Part shown: positions 1 to 5,758 of the stretch, one piece after another
Numbering within the stretch: position 1 is the stretch's first letter
Layout of the letters: every line of letters starts with the position of its first letter
Assembly (NCBI GenBank): GCA_026389655.1
Contig: JAPLHL010000545.1
Location: 1-5,976, forward strand
Reading direction: 5' to 3'
From: Chloroflexota bacterium
GTDB taxonomy: Bacteria > Chloroflexota > Dehalococcoidia > GIF9 > UBA5629
Length of the DNA: 5,976 nt
The notes under the pieces: generated by a model
The model's input: the letters and a program-made list of their open reading frames with translations, nothing else
Database searches by the model: none
Told to the model about the DNA's origin: nothing
Program-made: the position numbers and the translations under genes

Positions 1-1
1 A

Positions 2-436
2 TTAAACAGTGTTTTCAATACCCCGTTCGACCGGGAAGATATTATAGTTATATCTCAATCGCTGGACGATATAACCGATTCCATCCATGCGGCAGCTGAA
101 ACTATGCTTATCTATAACATAGAAAAACCTACTGATACGGCCAGGCAGTTGTCAGATATAATCGTGCAGGCGGCAACGGAAGTCGAGAAGTCCTTGTCCG
201 AAATACATGTTCGCATTGACCGGGAAAAAATAAATAGGCGGTGTATTAAGATTAACCGCCTCGAAAATATGGGGGATAGGCTATACCGCTCAGCGATGGG
301 TGAGCTTTTTGATAACTGCTGCGACATGGCCAATATTATTAAGTTGCGTGAGATTTACGGGTATATGGAGGCCGCTCTCGATAAGTGTGAGGATGTGGCC
401 AATGTGTTGGAGGGTATCTCCATAAAATATGCATGA
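2..436 (+). CDS. DUF47 family PhoU-like phosphate transport accessory protein (5' end outside window)
   Basis: The reading frame is open from base 2 to the TGA at 434-436, giving about 144 residues with no start in the window. The family is usually about 205-215 residues, so roughly 60-70 N-terminal residues lie upstream. An internal ATG at 104 is not the start, because conserved family sequence precedes it. The visible part opens with the family hallmark NTPFDREDI followed by a SLDDITDSIHAAAE-like helix, and ends with a second helical segment around EAALDKCEDVANVLEGI, which matches the acidic metal-binding helices of PhoU-type bundles. DUF47 proteins are cytoplasmic helical proteins commonly encoded next to low-affinity Pit phosphate permeases and thought to control them. 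The phoU gene 74 nt downstream supports a phosphate role. No promoter is convincing in the gap, so the two may be co-transcribed. Family assignment is strong; the role in this organism is inferred. Confidence 0.88.
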   Translation, partial: LNSVFNTPFDREDIIVISQSLDDITDSIHAAAETMLIYNIEKPTDTARQLSDIIVQAATEVEKSLSEIHVRIDREKINRRCIKINRLENMGDRLYRSAMGELFDNCCDMANIIKLREIYGYMEAALDKCEDVANVLEGISIKYA

Positions 437-497
437 AACTATGAATATTAAACTCAAAACGTTGCAACTGTATTAAGTTAAATCCGGTTAAGCCGGC

Positions 498-503
498 AGG
501 AGG
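498..503 (+). promoter_or_regulatory. Ribosome binding site of phoU
   Basis: A full AGGAGG lies seven bases upstream of the phoU ATG at 511 and fixes that start. Confidence 0.85.
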
Positions 504-510
504 AATTTAA

Positions 511-1173
511 ATGAATACCGCCTTTAACAATCAATTACAGGAAATCCAGGATAATGTGGTCACTATGGCCGGCGATGTAACGAAGGCAATAGACCAGTCC
601 GTTGATGCATTAAAAAAACGGGATTTGAGATTGGCGCACCAGGTAATGGCTGATGATGCCGGGATTAATAAGCAAAGATATACTATTGAAAACAAGTGTA
701 TCGAACTTAATGCAGCTCAACATCTCGCTACCGGTGATTTTCAAATTGTTGTAGCTGTGCTTAATCTTATTATTGAACTTGAGCGGATTGGCGATTATGC
801 TGACGGGATTGCGAAAATAGTTGTTATGATCGGTGATGAGCCTCCCCTGAAACCGCTGATTGATATACCGAGGATGGCAGAAATAACTATCGATATGGTT
901 AACAAAAGTGTCCAGGCTTTCATTTCACGTGATGTGGAATCAGCCAGGCAAGTTGTCAGTATGGATAATATTGTAGACGGTCTTTTTGACCAGGTCTTTC
1001 GTGAGCTGCTTACCTTCATGATGATGGATTCAAAAACAATTAACCGGGCAACACGCCTCATTTGGGTTGCCCATAACCTGGAACGGGCTGCAGACCGGGC
1101 AACCAATATCTGCGAGCGTGTTGTATTCATGGTAACGGGAAGGGGGGAGGATATCGGCGGCTCGAAGTATTAA
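511..1173 (+). CDS. phoU: PhoU, phosphate signalling/transport regulator
   Basis: PhoU is a cytoplasmic protein of two three-helix bundles that binds metal clusters and dampens phosphate uptake and PhoR-type kinase signalling. At 220 residues this has the normal family length. The first domain carries LERIGDYADGIA (residues 90-101). The second carries D152, D156 and D160 (MDNIVDGLFD) and NLERAADRATNICERV (189-204), the classic paired PhoU signatures. In the first domain the usual acidic cluster is weaker: residues 48-60 read DD..IN.....IE, with Arg56 where a Glu is common, so metal binding may be dominated by the second domain. The start is fixed by AGGAGG at 498-503, seven bases before the ATG. 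It follows the DUF47 gene on the same strand. No pst genes are visible, so it may serve a Pit-type importer or a distant Pst system; that is inference. Confidence 0.93.
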   Translation: MNTAFNNQLQEIQDNVVTMAGDVTKAIDQSVDALKKRDLRLAHQVMADDAGINKQRYTIENKCIELNAAQHLATGDFQIVVAVLNLIIELERIGDYADGIAKIVVMIGDEPPLKPLIDIPRMAEITIDMVNKSVQAFISRDVESARQVVSMDNIVDGLFDQVFRELLTFMMMDSKTINRATRLIWVAHNLERAADRATNICERVVFMVTGRGEDIGGSKY

Positions 1174-1339
1174 TACGGGTTGAAACCGGCATCTGTTGTT
1201 GTATTGTGTGGCGCAGATGATCTGCCCCGATCATGTCGAATTTAATTTTCAAACTATCCCCCGGTAATATTAGGTACTCTTACGGATTTCAATCAGGTTT
1301 ACTTTTGGCCTATACTATAAAATGGATTTATATATGTAC

Positions 1340-1345
1340 GGAGGT
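1340..1345 (+). promoter_or_regulatory. Ribosome binding site of the DegV gene
   Basis: GGAGGT lies nine bases before the first of two adjacent ATG codons (1355, 1358). The spacing favours 1355. Confidence 0.75.
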
Positions 1346-1354
1346 AGATAAGGC

Positions 1355-2191
1355 ATGATGAAGATTATCTGCGACAGCACTGGAGATATTCCCGAGGCAA
1401 TAAGAAAACAGTACGATATAACAACTGTGCCGCTTAATGTGTTATTCGGCACCGATAGCTACCAGGATGGCGTAAACCTTACGCCGCCACAGTTCTACAA
1501 GATGCTTGTGGAAGGCAAGGTTCATCCTACTACGTCCCAGCCTGCCCCAGGATTATTTGCCGAGGCATACCAGAAGTTGGCAAAGGAGACAGATGAAATC
1601 ATGGTGCTGACTATATCCGCCGGTATCAGCGGCACTTATGAGAGCGCCATGCAGGCCAAGCAAATGGTGGATGGCAAACTTAAAATTGAGGTCATTGACA
1701 GCAAGTGGACCTGCGCGGGGCTGTTGCTGCCCACGCTTCACGCTGCCAGGGCGGCTGAGAAAGGTATGAAGATGACGGAGATCACTAAGATGGTTAAGGA
1801 TATCATCCCGAAAATCCGCGTCTACATGATTTTTGACACGCTTGAGTACCTGAGGAAAGGCGGCCGCATCGGCGCCGCCAAGGCCCTGCTGGGTGGAATG
1901 CTTAAGCTGAACCCTGTATTGACGCTTAAGGACGGTTTGATCCACCCGGTTACGCAGGCCCGCGGCCGTGCCAAGGCTGTAGATATACTTGTTGACCTGA
2001 TGAAAAAGACCGGTAGTCCGGATGAAGTGGTAGTGGAGGATGCTACTACACCGGAGGAGCTTGAAGGCCTGGTCAAACGTATAAGCTCTGCTATCCCCAA
2101 TGCAAAGATAATCCGGACCACGGTGGGTCCCACCATCGGTGTCCACGCCGGTCCCAGCATTATGGTTGCAGGCGCCATCAGTACTCTGTGA
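1355..2191 (+). CDS. DegV family fatty-acid-binding protein
   Basis: DegV/FakB-type proteins bind a fatty acid in the cytoplasm. In Firmicutes, FakB homologues present it to the kinase FakA for phosphorylation. The 278-residue length is normal. Family landmarks run in order: the N-terminal DSTGDIP (residues 8-14); TTSQP (59-63), whose Thr and Ser hold the lipid carboxylate; ISAGISGTY (87-95); the RKGGRIG loop (167-173) within a well-conserved DTLEYLRKGGRIG segment; and C-terminal GVHAGPS (262-268). Two ATGs occur in tandem (1355 and 1358); GGAGGT at 1340-1345 lies nine bases from the first, which I prefer. The 181-nt gap after phoU holds a possible -10 (TATACT, 1311-1316) but no good -35, so an own promoter is likely but not proven. 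No fakA (DAK-type kinase) gene is in the window, so partner and substrate are unknown. The family call is very secure. Confidence 0.95.
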   Translation: MMKIICDSTGDIPEAIRKQYDITTVPLNVLFGTDSYQDGVNLTPPQFYKMLVEGKVHPTTSQPAPGLFAEAYQKLAKETDEIMVLTISAGISGTYESAMQAKQMVDGKLKIEVIDSKWTCAGLLLPTLHAARAAEKGMKMTEITKMVKDIIPKIRVYMIFDTLEYLRKGGRIGAAKALLGGMLKLNPVLTLKDGLIHPVTQARGRAKAVDILVDLMKKTGSPDEVVVEDATTPEELEGLVKRISSAIPNAKIIRTTVGPTIGVHAGPSIMVAGAISTL

Positions 2192-2233
2192 GATATAAAG
2201 GCACGTTTAACTTGGGGCATCTATTAACATTAA

Positions 2234-2365
2234 CCTGCGCTGAGTGAGCAGGTACGAAAAAATTTCACTCCCTACTGGCGCATCCTCCGCCCGTTCAGCG
2301 GACTCATCAGGGGTGTCTGGCTGAGTGCCATTAAACGGCGCGCTGAGTCGCAGTTCAAGCCTTGA
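2234..2365 (+). pseudogene. Coding-like remnant (C-terminal 43 codons of an unrecognised protein)
   Basis: This frame is open from just after a TAA at 2231-2233 to a TGA at 2363-2365 and encodes 43 residues with no ATG, GTG or TTG start. The composition looks protein-like rather than random: TPYWRILRPFSGLIRGVWLS followed by a basic amphipathic end (AIKRRAESQ). This resembles the C-terminal helix of some helix-grip/START-like (SRPBCC) proteins, but the resemblance is too short to name a family. It begins 42 bases after the DegV stop and has no SD. The simplest reading is the tail of a gene whose 5' part has been deleted; a chance open frame is the alternative. The rest of 2192-2470 shows no gene and no convincing terminator. 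Confidence 0.3.
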
Positions 2366-2433
2366 TTATTCTCAGAATTTGCCTGGATTGTACGCTTGCT
2401 GTAGTGGAAAAACCGCACATTTCTATGCAGACT

Positions 2434-2454
2434 AAATAGGAATCCCTTGTTCTG
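2434..2454 (+). repeat. 21-bp imperfect dispersed repeat, copy 1
   Basis: This segment matches 5704-5724 in the same orientation at 19 of 21 positions (differences at 2440 and 2448). The shared core includes AATCCCT and GTTCTG. It lies 17 bases downstream of the DUF3105 stop codon. Function is unknown; it could be debris of a mobile element or a coincidence. Confidence 0.35.
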
Positions 2455-2470
2455 ACGCTGTACAAGCTGT

Positions 2471-3076
2471 TCAACGAATCGGGTTCTCAGGCCCTCGTCC
2501 CAGGTACTCCGCCAGGAAAGCTCTTATGATCTGGGGGTCGTACTTATCAAGTTTAAGCATCTTGTCCCAGGCGGTAAGTATAAAAGGATATTTAAAATCC
2601 GCGTCTGGAACTGCTACAATCCCCACTTCGGGATAATTGTTTGCCTTGATAAATGCTCTTAAACTCTTCTCTACTTCGGGTGAAAGTTTAGCTGGATCAT
2701 AGTAGATGACGGCTGAGCCATGCTCCAGGCTGTGCACCAGGTACCCGAATTCAGGCCGTGTAGTATAGAACCCCGGCTCCGTAGGGTCCGGGAAATGCGG
2801 CCCCGACGTTGGCGGCATTGTTTTATATTCGACCGGGTGGTCCGGCCATATATGTTCACGTCCTTCATCAGCAGGAGTTATGACATTCGTGAGCAGAGCT
2901 GTATCACCATGCGCAGGCAGCTTCAAATCTTCCACTGCGGCTTGAGACGCGGATGGACTATTCACGCAGGATAATGAGGTGCCTGCAACAATCATAAATA
3001 AAAAGAATATTGAGCAAATAGTAAGCAGCGGCCATAGCCGCCGGCTGACCTGTTGTGGTTTATCGGATCCTGCCAT
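2471..3076 (-). CDS. DUF3105 domain protein, N-terminal membrane anchor
   Basis: The 201-residue product has a short basic N-terminus, then a hydrophobic segment at about residues 14-36 that fits a signal anchor. The Cys at 37 is preceded by S-L-S, not a proper lipobox, so a lipoprotein is less likely. The globular part, presumably outside the membrane, is DUF3105: PPTSGPHFPDP (88-98), VHSLEHG (114-120), IYYDP (124-128) and ILTAWDK (166-172). The conserved His and Glu of PPTSGPH and HSLEHG could bind a metal or act catalytically, but the family has no established function that I know of. The start is supported by GGGAGG (3082-3087 on this strand), five bases before the ATG. It is divergent from the DUF1003 gene across 149 nt. 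No terminator hairpin with a T-run was seen after its stop. Confidence 0.88.
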   Translation of the reverse strand: MAGSDKPQQVSRRLWPLLTICSIFFLFMIVAGTSLSCVNSPSASQAAVEDLKLPAHGDTALLTNVITPADEGREHIWPDHPVEYKTMPPTSGPHFPDPTEPGFYTTRPEFGYLVHSLEHGSAVIYYDPAKLSPEVEKSLRAFIKANNYPEVGIVAVPDADFKYPFILTAWDKMLKLDKYDPQIIRAFLAEYLGRGPENPIR

Positions 3077-3081
3077 AATTG

Positions 3082-3087
3082 CCTCCC
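3082..3087 (-). promoter_or_regulatory. Ribosome binding site of the DUF3105 gene
   Basis: GGGAGG on the minus strand lies five bases upstream of the ATG at 3076, which supports this start. Confidence 0.7.
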
Positions 3088-3212
3088 GGTTTCAGTTTGT
3101 GCTTTCTATTGGAGGATAGCACAATGCGAACATCCGGGCATATTTCTCAACAAATTTCATCGAAAATTCTTTTGGGACACTGGCAGTAATTTTCAAATCT
3201 TCCGGATTATAC

Positions 3213-3226
3213 TAGACTATAGTCTA
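3213..3226. promoter_or_regulatory. 14-bp perfect palindrome abutting the DUF1003 start codon
   Basis: TAGACTATAGTCTA is a perfect palindrome whose last base is the A of the ATG at 3226. It takes the place of a Shine-Dalgarno site, which is absent. A -10-like TATACT (3208-3213) overlaps its left edge with no recognisable -35. It could be a repressor operator for a leaderless or nearly leaderless transcript, or a chance palindrome. Confidence 0.35.
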
Positions 3227-3684
3227 TGGAGAAACAAAAATCACCCATGACGCTTGATGAGCTTAAGAAGTTACGTAAACAAATTCCTAACATAAACGTT
3301 GAACACAGAAAAAGCCTGACTTTTCTTGATCGGATTGCACTTTGGATCACCGAGCGCATCGGCACAATGGGATTTTTCTTCATTATTTTTGCATGGACTA
3401 TTTTTTGGCTTTCATGGAATGCATTAGCGCCTGTTGAATTGAGATTTGACCCTTTGCCTGCTTTTGTCTTATGGCTTTTTATCTCTAATATGATCCAGAT
3501 TCTCCTTATGCCGTTAATAATGATAGGCCAAAATCTCCAGGGCCGCCATGCCGAGAGAAGGGCCGATGCGGACTATGAAATAGACACCAGGGCAGAAAGA
3601 GAGATTGAAACTATTCTGCAACATCTGGAGCTTCTAAACGAAAAAGTTGAAAAAATAAACCGGCGTTTAGACGAACGGAAATAG
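3226..3684 (+). CDS. DUF1003 family two-TM membrane protein
   Basis: The 152-residue product matches DUF1003. An N-terminal soluble stretch is followed by FLDRIALWITERIGTMGFFF leading into TM1 (about 48-67), then FDPLPAF (74-80), TM2 (about 78-101) and the signature IGQNLQGRHAERRADADYE (100-118). After this comes a charged C-terminal helix (about 122-150) with heptad-like leucines, probably a coiled coil. The family is an inner-membrane protein of unknown biochemical role. The start cannot move upstream, because an in-frame TAG lies at 3220-3222. ATG 3226 is chosen, with Met8 (3247) as alternative. There is no SD; a palindrome ends at the start codon, so initiation may be leaderless. It is divergent from the DUF3105 gene and convergent with the phosphatase-like lipoprotein gene. 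Confidence 0.9.
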   Translation: MEKQKSPMTLDELKKLRKQIPNINVEHRKSLTFLDRIALWITERIGTMGFFFIIFAWTIFWLSWNALAPVELRFDPLPAFVLWLFISNMIQILLMPLIMIGQNLQGRHAERRADADYEIDTRAEREIETILQHLELLNEKVEKINRRLDERK

Positions 3685-3871
3685 TTTGCGACGGCATAAT
3701 ATCAATGGGGGATATTTGGTTCTCAAAGGACTTTAAAACAAGGTGTTGTGGTTTCGAGGGGAAAGGTCAATTGCGTTTGCATAGCTATGCGGCTAAAGCT
3801 GCCGGTCAATTCGGATTTCACCGCCTGAATTTGCGCAGCCCAACAGGTAGCCGGAAACAATCTAAGTCCCA

Positions 3872-3955
3872 ATGCTTAATGGTTCGTATGATGCCAAGCT
3901 TTTCAAGCAGTTGAGCCCTGATATGAAGGCGAAAATGCAGACGCTATTCCCTTAA
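3872..3955 (+). pseudogene. Possible C-terminal gene fragment (27 codons)
   Basis: A short frame beginning ATG at 3872 and ending TAA at 3953-3955 encodes GSYDAKLFKQLSPDMKAKMQ-like sequence with a plausible helical, charged composition. It has no SD and an in-frame stop six bases before the ATG. I do not recognise it. It lies between the DUF1003 gene and the terminator and may be the tail of a lost gene whose terminator survives. The remainder of 3685-3975 shows no supported gene. Confidence 0.2.
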
Positions 3956-3975
3956 GCAGTAATTATTTTTGCTGA

Positions 3976-4013
3976 AAAAGGCCCGACGAGCAATATTGCT
4001 CGTCGGGCCTTTT
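3976..4013. terminator. Bidirectional intrinsic terminator (38-bp perfect palindrome)
   Basis: A perfect 38-bp inverted repeat with arms AAAAGGCCCGACGAGCAAT and its complement meets at 3994/3995. Folded, it gives a long GC-rich stem flanked by A4 on the left and T4 on the right, so it terminates on both strands. It sits exactly between the convergent DUF1003 gene (ends 3684) and the lipoprotein gene (ends 4037 on the minus strand). Confidence 0.85.
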
Positions 4014-4036
4014 GACTATCAACTCCAATTGACCGG

Positions 4037-5497
4037 TCAGTATTGAGGACACGTGGCCGGCAGCGCAGTGGACAGGATGCCTTCGCACTTTGAGTTGTCC
4101 ACCGTCACGTTGCCCTTGGCGTCCAGCGTCACCGTCCAGATGGTGTCATAATCATTTTCCGCCGCCCAGGCGGGCGCCGTTGGGCCGCCGCCGTTCGGAA
4201 AATAGCTGGAGAGCAGCGCATTTACTGTCGGTGGGATGTGCCCGTGTTCCCACGCCAGCAGTACCTTCTGATTGGAGAATTTGCCGCCGGTGAAGAAAAA
4301 GGCACTGGCTTGAGTAGCCGGCTGGGGCGCATTCTCAGCGAAGATCTCGAAGCTGGCGGCCAGGTTATAGGGCAAGTTATTGGCGATGGCGTATGGTGCG
4401 ACGGTCAATGAAGGCCTGACATACGACCAGTTAGATTCACCCGAGGCGCTCACGGTGCCCTGAAGAACCTGGGAAGGGTCAATCGAATAAACCTGGTCGG
4501 GGTTGATCTTGCCGTGCAGTGCATTTGGCAGACCCAGCGCGCGCCATTGCCCGGCACCGACAAAGTTGCCGTCGTCAAAATAGCCCGGATGCGCTTCGGC
4601 GTGCCTGATCATGTAAATTGTTTCGTTGGTGTTGGTACCCGCCGGAATTACGGCGCCGCCGCTGCCGCCGGTCACTGTGATGCTGAAGGGTGTCGCCGTG
4701 CATGCAGTGCTGGTCAACCCCGGCGGGGGCAGTGCAGGGTAGGTGGATGGTGGGTTCAGCTTACTGTCGAATGTAACCAGGCTGGCGCTCCCCGATGGCG
4801 TGATAGTGATCACATAAATATAGTTGGGCCCCCTGTAGCTCGAAGGAAGGGCCAGGTTATAGCCCTGGAGCTTGTTGATATTTGCCAGCAGGCCGCTGAC
4901 AGTCTCCCAGGGCGCCGAGAAGACATAAAAGCCCGGGACGTTAGCCTTGATGATACCGGCCAGCAGGGTTTCGTTGCAGCCTCCCTGGTCCTTGAAATCG
5001 AGGCCCTGGCAACCCTTGGCGGGAAGCAGTGGTGCAGCAACTCCGCCGGGCACGGATCCTGGCGCATACGATGCATTGACCGGATAGCTGTTGGCCGTAC
5101 ATGTGGTCCCGCCCGTCGCGCCACTGGACTGGGTGACCTGGTTGAGGAGGGCGAATTGCTGAATGGTCACAAGTGCCGCCATATCGGGGTAATTGTTTGC
5201 GGTTTGCAAATGGGTCATCGGTTCGAGCGCGTAGATGCCGGTTACATTCTTCGTCCCCAGCACCTGCTGTTTCAGAAACGTCGCCATGAGGAGCGACCTC
5301 TGTAAGCCCTGGCTGGTGAGATTTGCCGTCTTGGGATCGATGTCCCCGGAAGCGTGGTAAGCCAGATCCTCGCTTACCACGAAGATCAGGTTGAGGTTGC
5401 CGGTGCTTAGAGGAGCAGGGGTAGCGCAAGGGCTTCCGCATGCTGCAAGAGTAAAACTTATCAAAAGCGCCATAGCTAATAGCATTAATTTTTTCAT
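4037..5497 (-). CDS. Secreted lipoprotein with tandem histidine-phosphatase-like domains, the first degenerate
   Basis: The 486-residue product starts with a type II signal peptide ending in the lipobox LAAC (Cys20), so it should be lipid-anchored outside the cytoplasm. The second half (about 290-486) resembles the histidine phosphatase superfamily: TIYMIRHAEAHP with R298, H299 and E301, and a later WEHGH (416-420) supplying the second His. The first half (about 33-245) repeats the same layout: LIFVVSEDLAYH (37-48), QGLQRSLLMATFL (63-75), ETVSGLLANI (198-207) and NYIYVITITPSG (225-236). In it the catalytic RH is replaced by S42-E43 and no equivalent of the second His is seen. Extra cysteines (133, 163, 174, 266, 471, 483) suit an extracytoplasmic protein. 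AAGGAG (5505-5510) lies seven bases before the ATG. Its GC content is visibly higher than that of its neighbours. The substrate is unknown. Confidence 0.82.
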   Translation of the reverse strand: MKKLMLLAMALLISFTLAACGSPCATPAPLSTGNLNLIFVVSEDLAYHASGDIDPKTANLTSQGLQRSLLMATFLKQQVLGTKNVTGIYALEPMTHLQTANNYPDMAALVTIQQFALLNQVTQSSGATGGTTCTANSYPVNASYAPGSVPGGVAAPLLPAKGCQGLDFKDQGGCNETLLAGIIKANVPGFYVFSAPWETVSGLLANINKLQGYNLALPSSYRGPNYIYVITITPSGSASLVTFDSKLNPPSTYPALPPPGLTSTACTATPFSITVTGGSGGAVIPAGTNTNETIYMIRHAEAHPGYFDDGNFVGAGQWRALGLPNALHGKINPDQVYSIDPSQVLQGTVSASGESNWSYVRPSLTVAPYAIANNLPYNLAASFEIFAENAPQPATQASAFFFTGGKFSNQKVLLAWEHGHIPPTVNALLSSYFPNGGGPTAPAWAAENDYDTIWTVTLDAKGNVTVDNSKCEGILSTALPATCPQY

Positions 5498-5517
5498 TTT
5501 CTATCTCCTTTAAACAT
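5494..5517 (-). CDS. Possible 7-codon leader ORF overlapping the lipoprotein start
   Basis: On the minus strand ATG at 5517 opens MFKGDRK and ends in a TGA (5494-5496) that overlaps the lipoprotein ATG as ATGA. A GAGGTG four bases upstream could serve as SD. The geometry would allow translational coupling. An ORF this short is easily coincidental, so this is only a candidate. Confidence 0.2.
   Translation of the reverse strand: MFKGDRK
5505..5510 (-). promoter_or_regulatory. Ribosome binding site of the lipoprotein gene
   Basis: AAGGAG on the minus strand is seven bases upstream of the ATG at 5497. That start also gives a complete lipoprotein signal peptide. Confidence 0.85.
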
Positions 5518-5518
5518 T

Positions 5519-5536
5519 TATCACCTCTATCACCTC
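5519..5536. repeat. Two tandem copies of a 9-bp SD-like unit
   Basis: TATCACCTC occurs twice back to back. On the minus strand this reads GAGGTGATA twice, so each copy carries an SD-like GAGGTG in the 5' leader of the lipoprotein gene, ahead of its true SD. Confidence 0.6.
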
Positions 5537-5613
5537 ACAATAACACCGGCCTCTTTTTCGATATTGACCATCTGGCACCCCCATGCTGATAAAGCAACTG
5601 TGAGATTTGCCAT
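5530..5613 (-). CDS. Candidate 27-codon ORF in the leader of the lipoprotein gene
   Basis: An ATG at 5613 opens 27 codons (MANLTVALSAWGCQMVNIEK, then seven more) to a TGA at 5530-5532. The frame is open further upstream to a TGA about 33 bases before the ATG. A GAGG lies 11 bases before the ATG, rather far for an SD. It falls entirely inside the transcript predicted from the promoter at 5657-5685, so it could be an upstream ORF affecting expression of the lipoprotein gene. The hydrophobic/polar alternation is protein-like but no family is recognisable. A residue of an older gene is the alternative. Confidence 0.22.
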   Translation of the reverse strand: MANLTVALSAWGCQMVNIEKEAGVIVR

Positions 5614-5656
5614 CAGCCCGCTTACCTCAATTTTATGGGTCAATTCGGGTAATCAC

Positions 5657-5685
5657 AATATAACTTTGCCAGGAGAGAGTGTCAA
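5657..5685 (-). promoter_or_regulatory. Sigma-70-type promoter for the lipoprotein gene
   Basis: On the minus strand a perfect -35 TTGACA (5680-5685) is followed by a 17-base spacer and the -10 TATATT (5657-5662, one mismatch to TATAAT). Transcription would start near 5650, leaving a leader of about 150 nt before the ATG at 5497. It is the best promoter match in the window and points at the lipoprotein gene. Confidence 0.65.
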
Positions 5686-5686
5686 A

Positions 5687-5758
5687 CTAACTCAATGGAG
5701 AAAAAATAGAAATCCCTGGTTCTGTAAAGGCGGATTTGAACTGGTGACCAGACTTCAT
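5687..5758 (-). CDS. Candidate 23-codon ORF coupled to the upstream 56-codon ORF
   Basis: ATG at 5758 opens MKSGHQFKSAFTEPGISIFS plus three residues, ending TAG at 5687-5689. AAGGAG lies seven bases upstream, which is ideal SD spacing, and the ATG overlaps the TGA of the preceding ORF as ATGA. It ends one base before the -35 of the lipoprotein promoter. No family is recognised. The good SD argues for translation, but the size and the decayed look of the surroundings argue against. Confidence 0.25.
   Translation of the reverse strand: MKSGHQFKSAFTEPGISIFSPLS
5704..5724 (+). repeat. 21-bp imperfect dispersed repeat, copy 2
   Basis: This is the partner of 2434-2454, in the same orientation with 19 of 21 bases identical. 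Its TCCCTGGTTCT (5713-5723) is also present inverted at 5880-5890, so this region is locally repetitive. Confidence 0.35.

Noticed and set aside
1213..1225. Inverted repeat GCAGATGATCTGC after phoU as a terminator
   Set aside because: The stem would be only about four pairs once a loop is allowed, and no T-run follows.
1553..2146. 197-codon minus-strand frame inside the DegV gene
   Set aside because: It is fully antisense to a confident DegV coding sequence and shows no family features. The other minus-strand frame there (1822-2220) is rejected for the same reason.
2235..2253. CCTGC...GCAGG hairpin after the DegV gene as a terminator
   Set aside because: The stem is five pairs with a nine-base loop and is followed by an A-run, not a T-run, on the plus strand.
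3705..3914. 69-codon plus-strand frame after the DUF1003 gene
   Set aside because: No SD, a basic Ser/Arg-rich low-information sequence and no motif; probably chance.
4514..5305. 263-codon open frame on the plus strand
   Set aside because: It lies antisense to the lipoprotein gene, has no SD and no recognisable motif, and its composition (Arg/Gly/Cys-rich) is typical of the reverse strand of a GC-rich gene.
5732..5749. tRNA T-arm-like sequence on the minus strand (contains GTTCAAATC)
   Set aside because: The bases flanking the loop do not form a T-stem, and no acceptor stem, D-arm or anticodon arm could be found around it.
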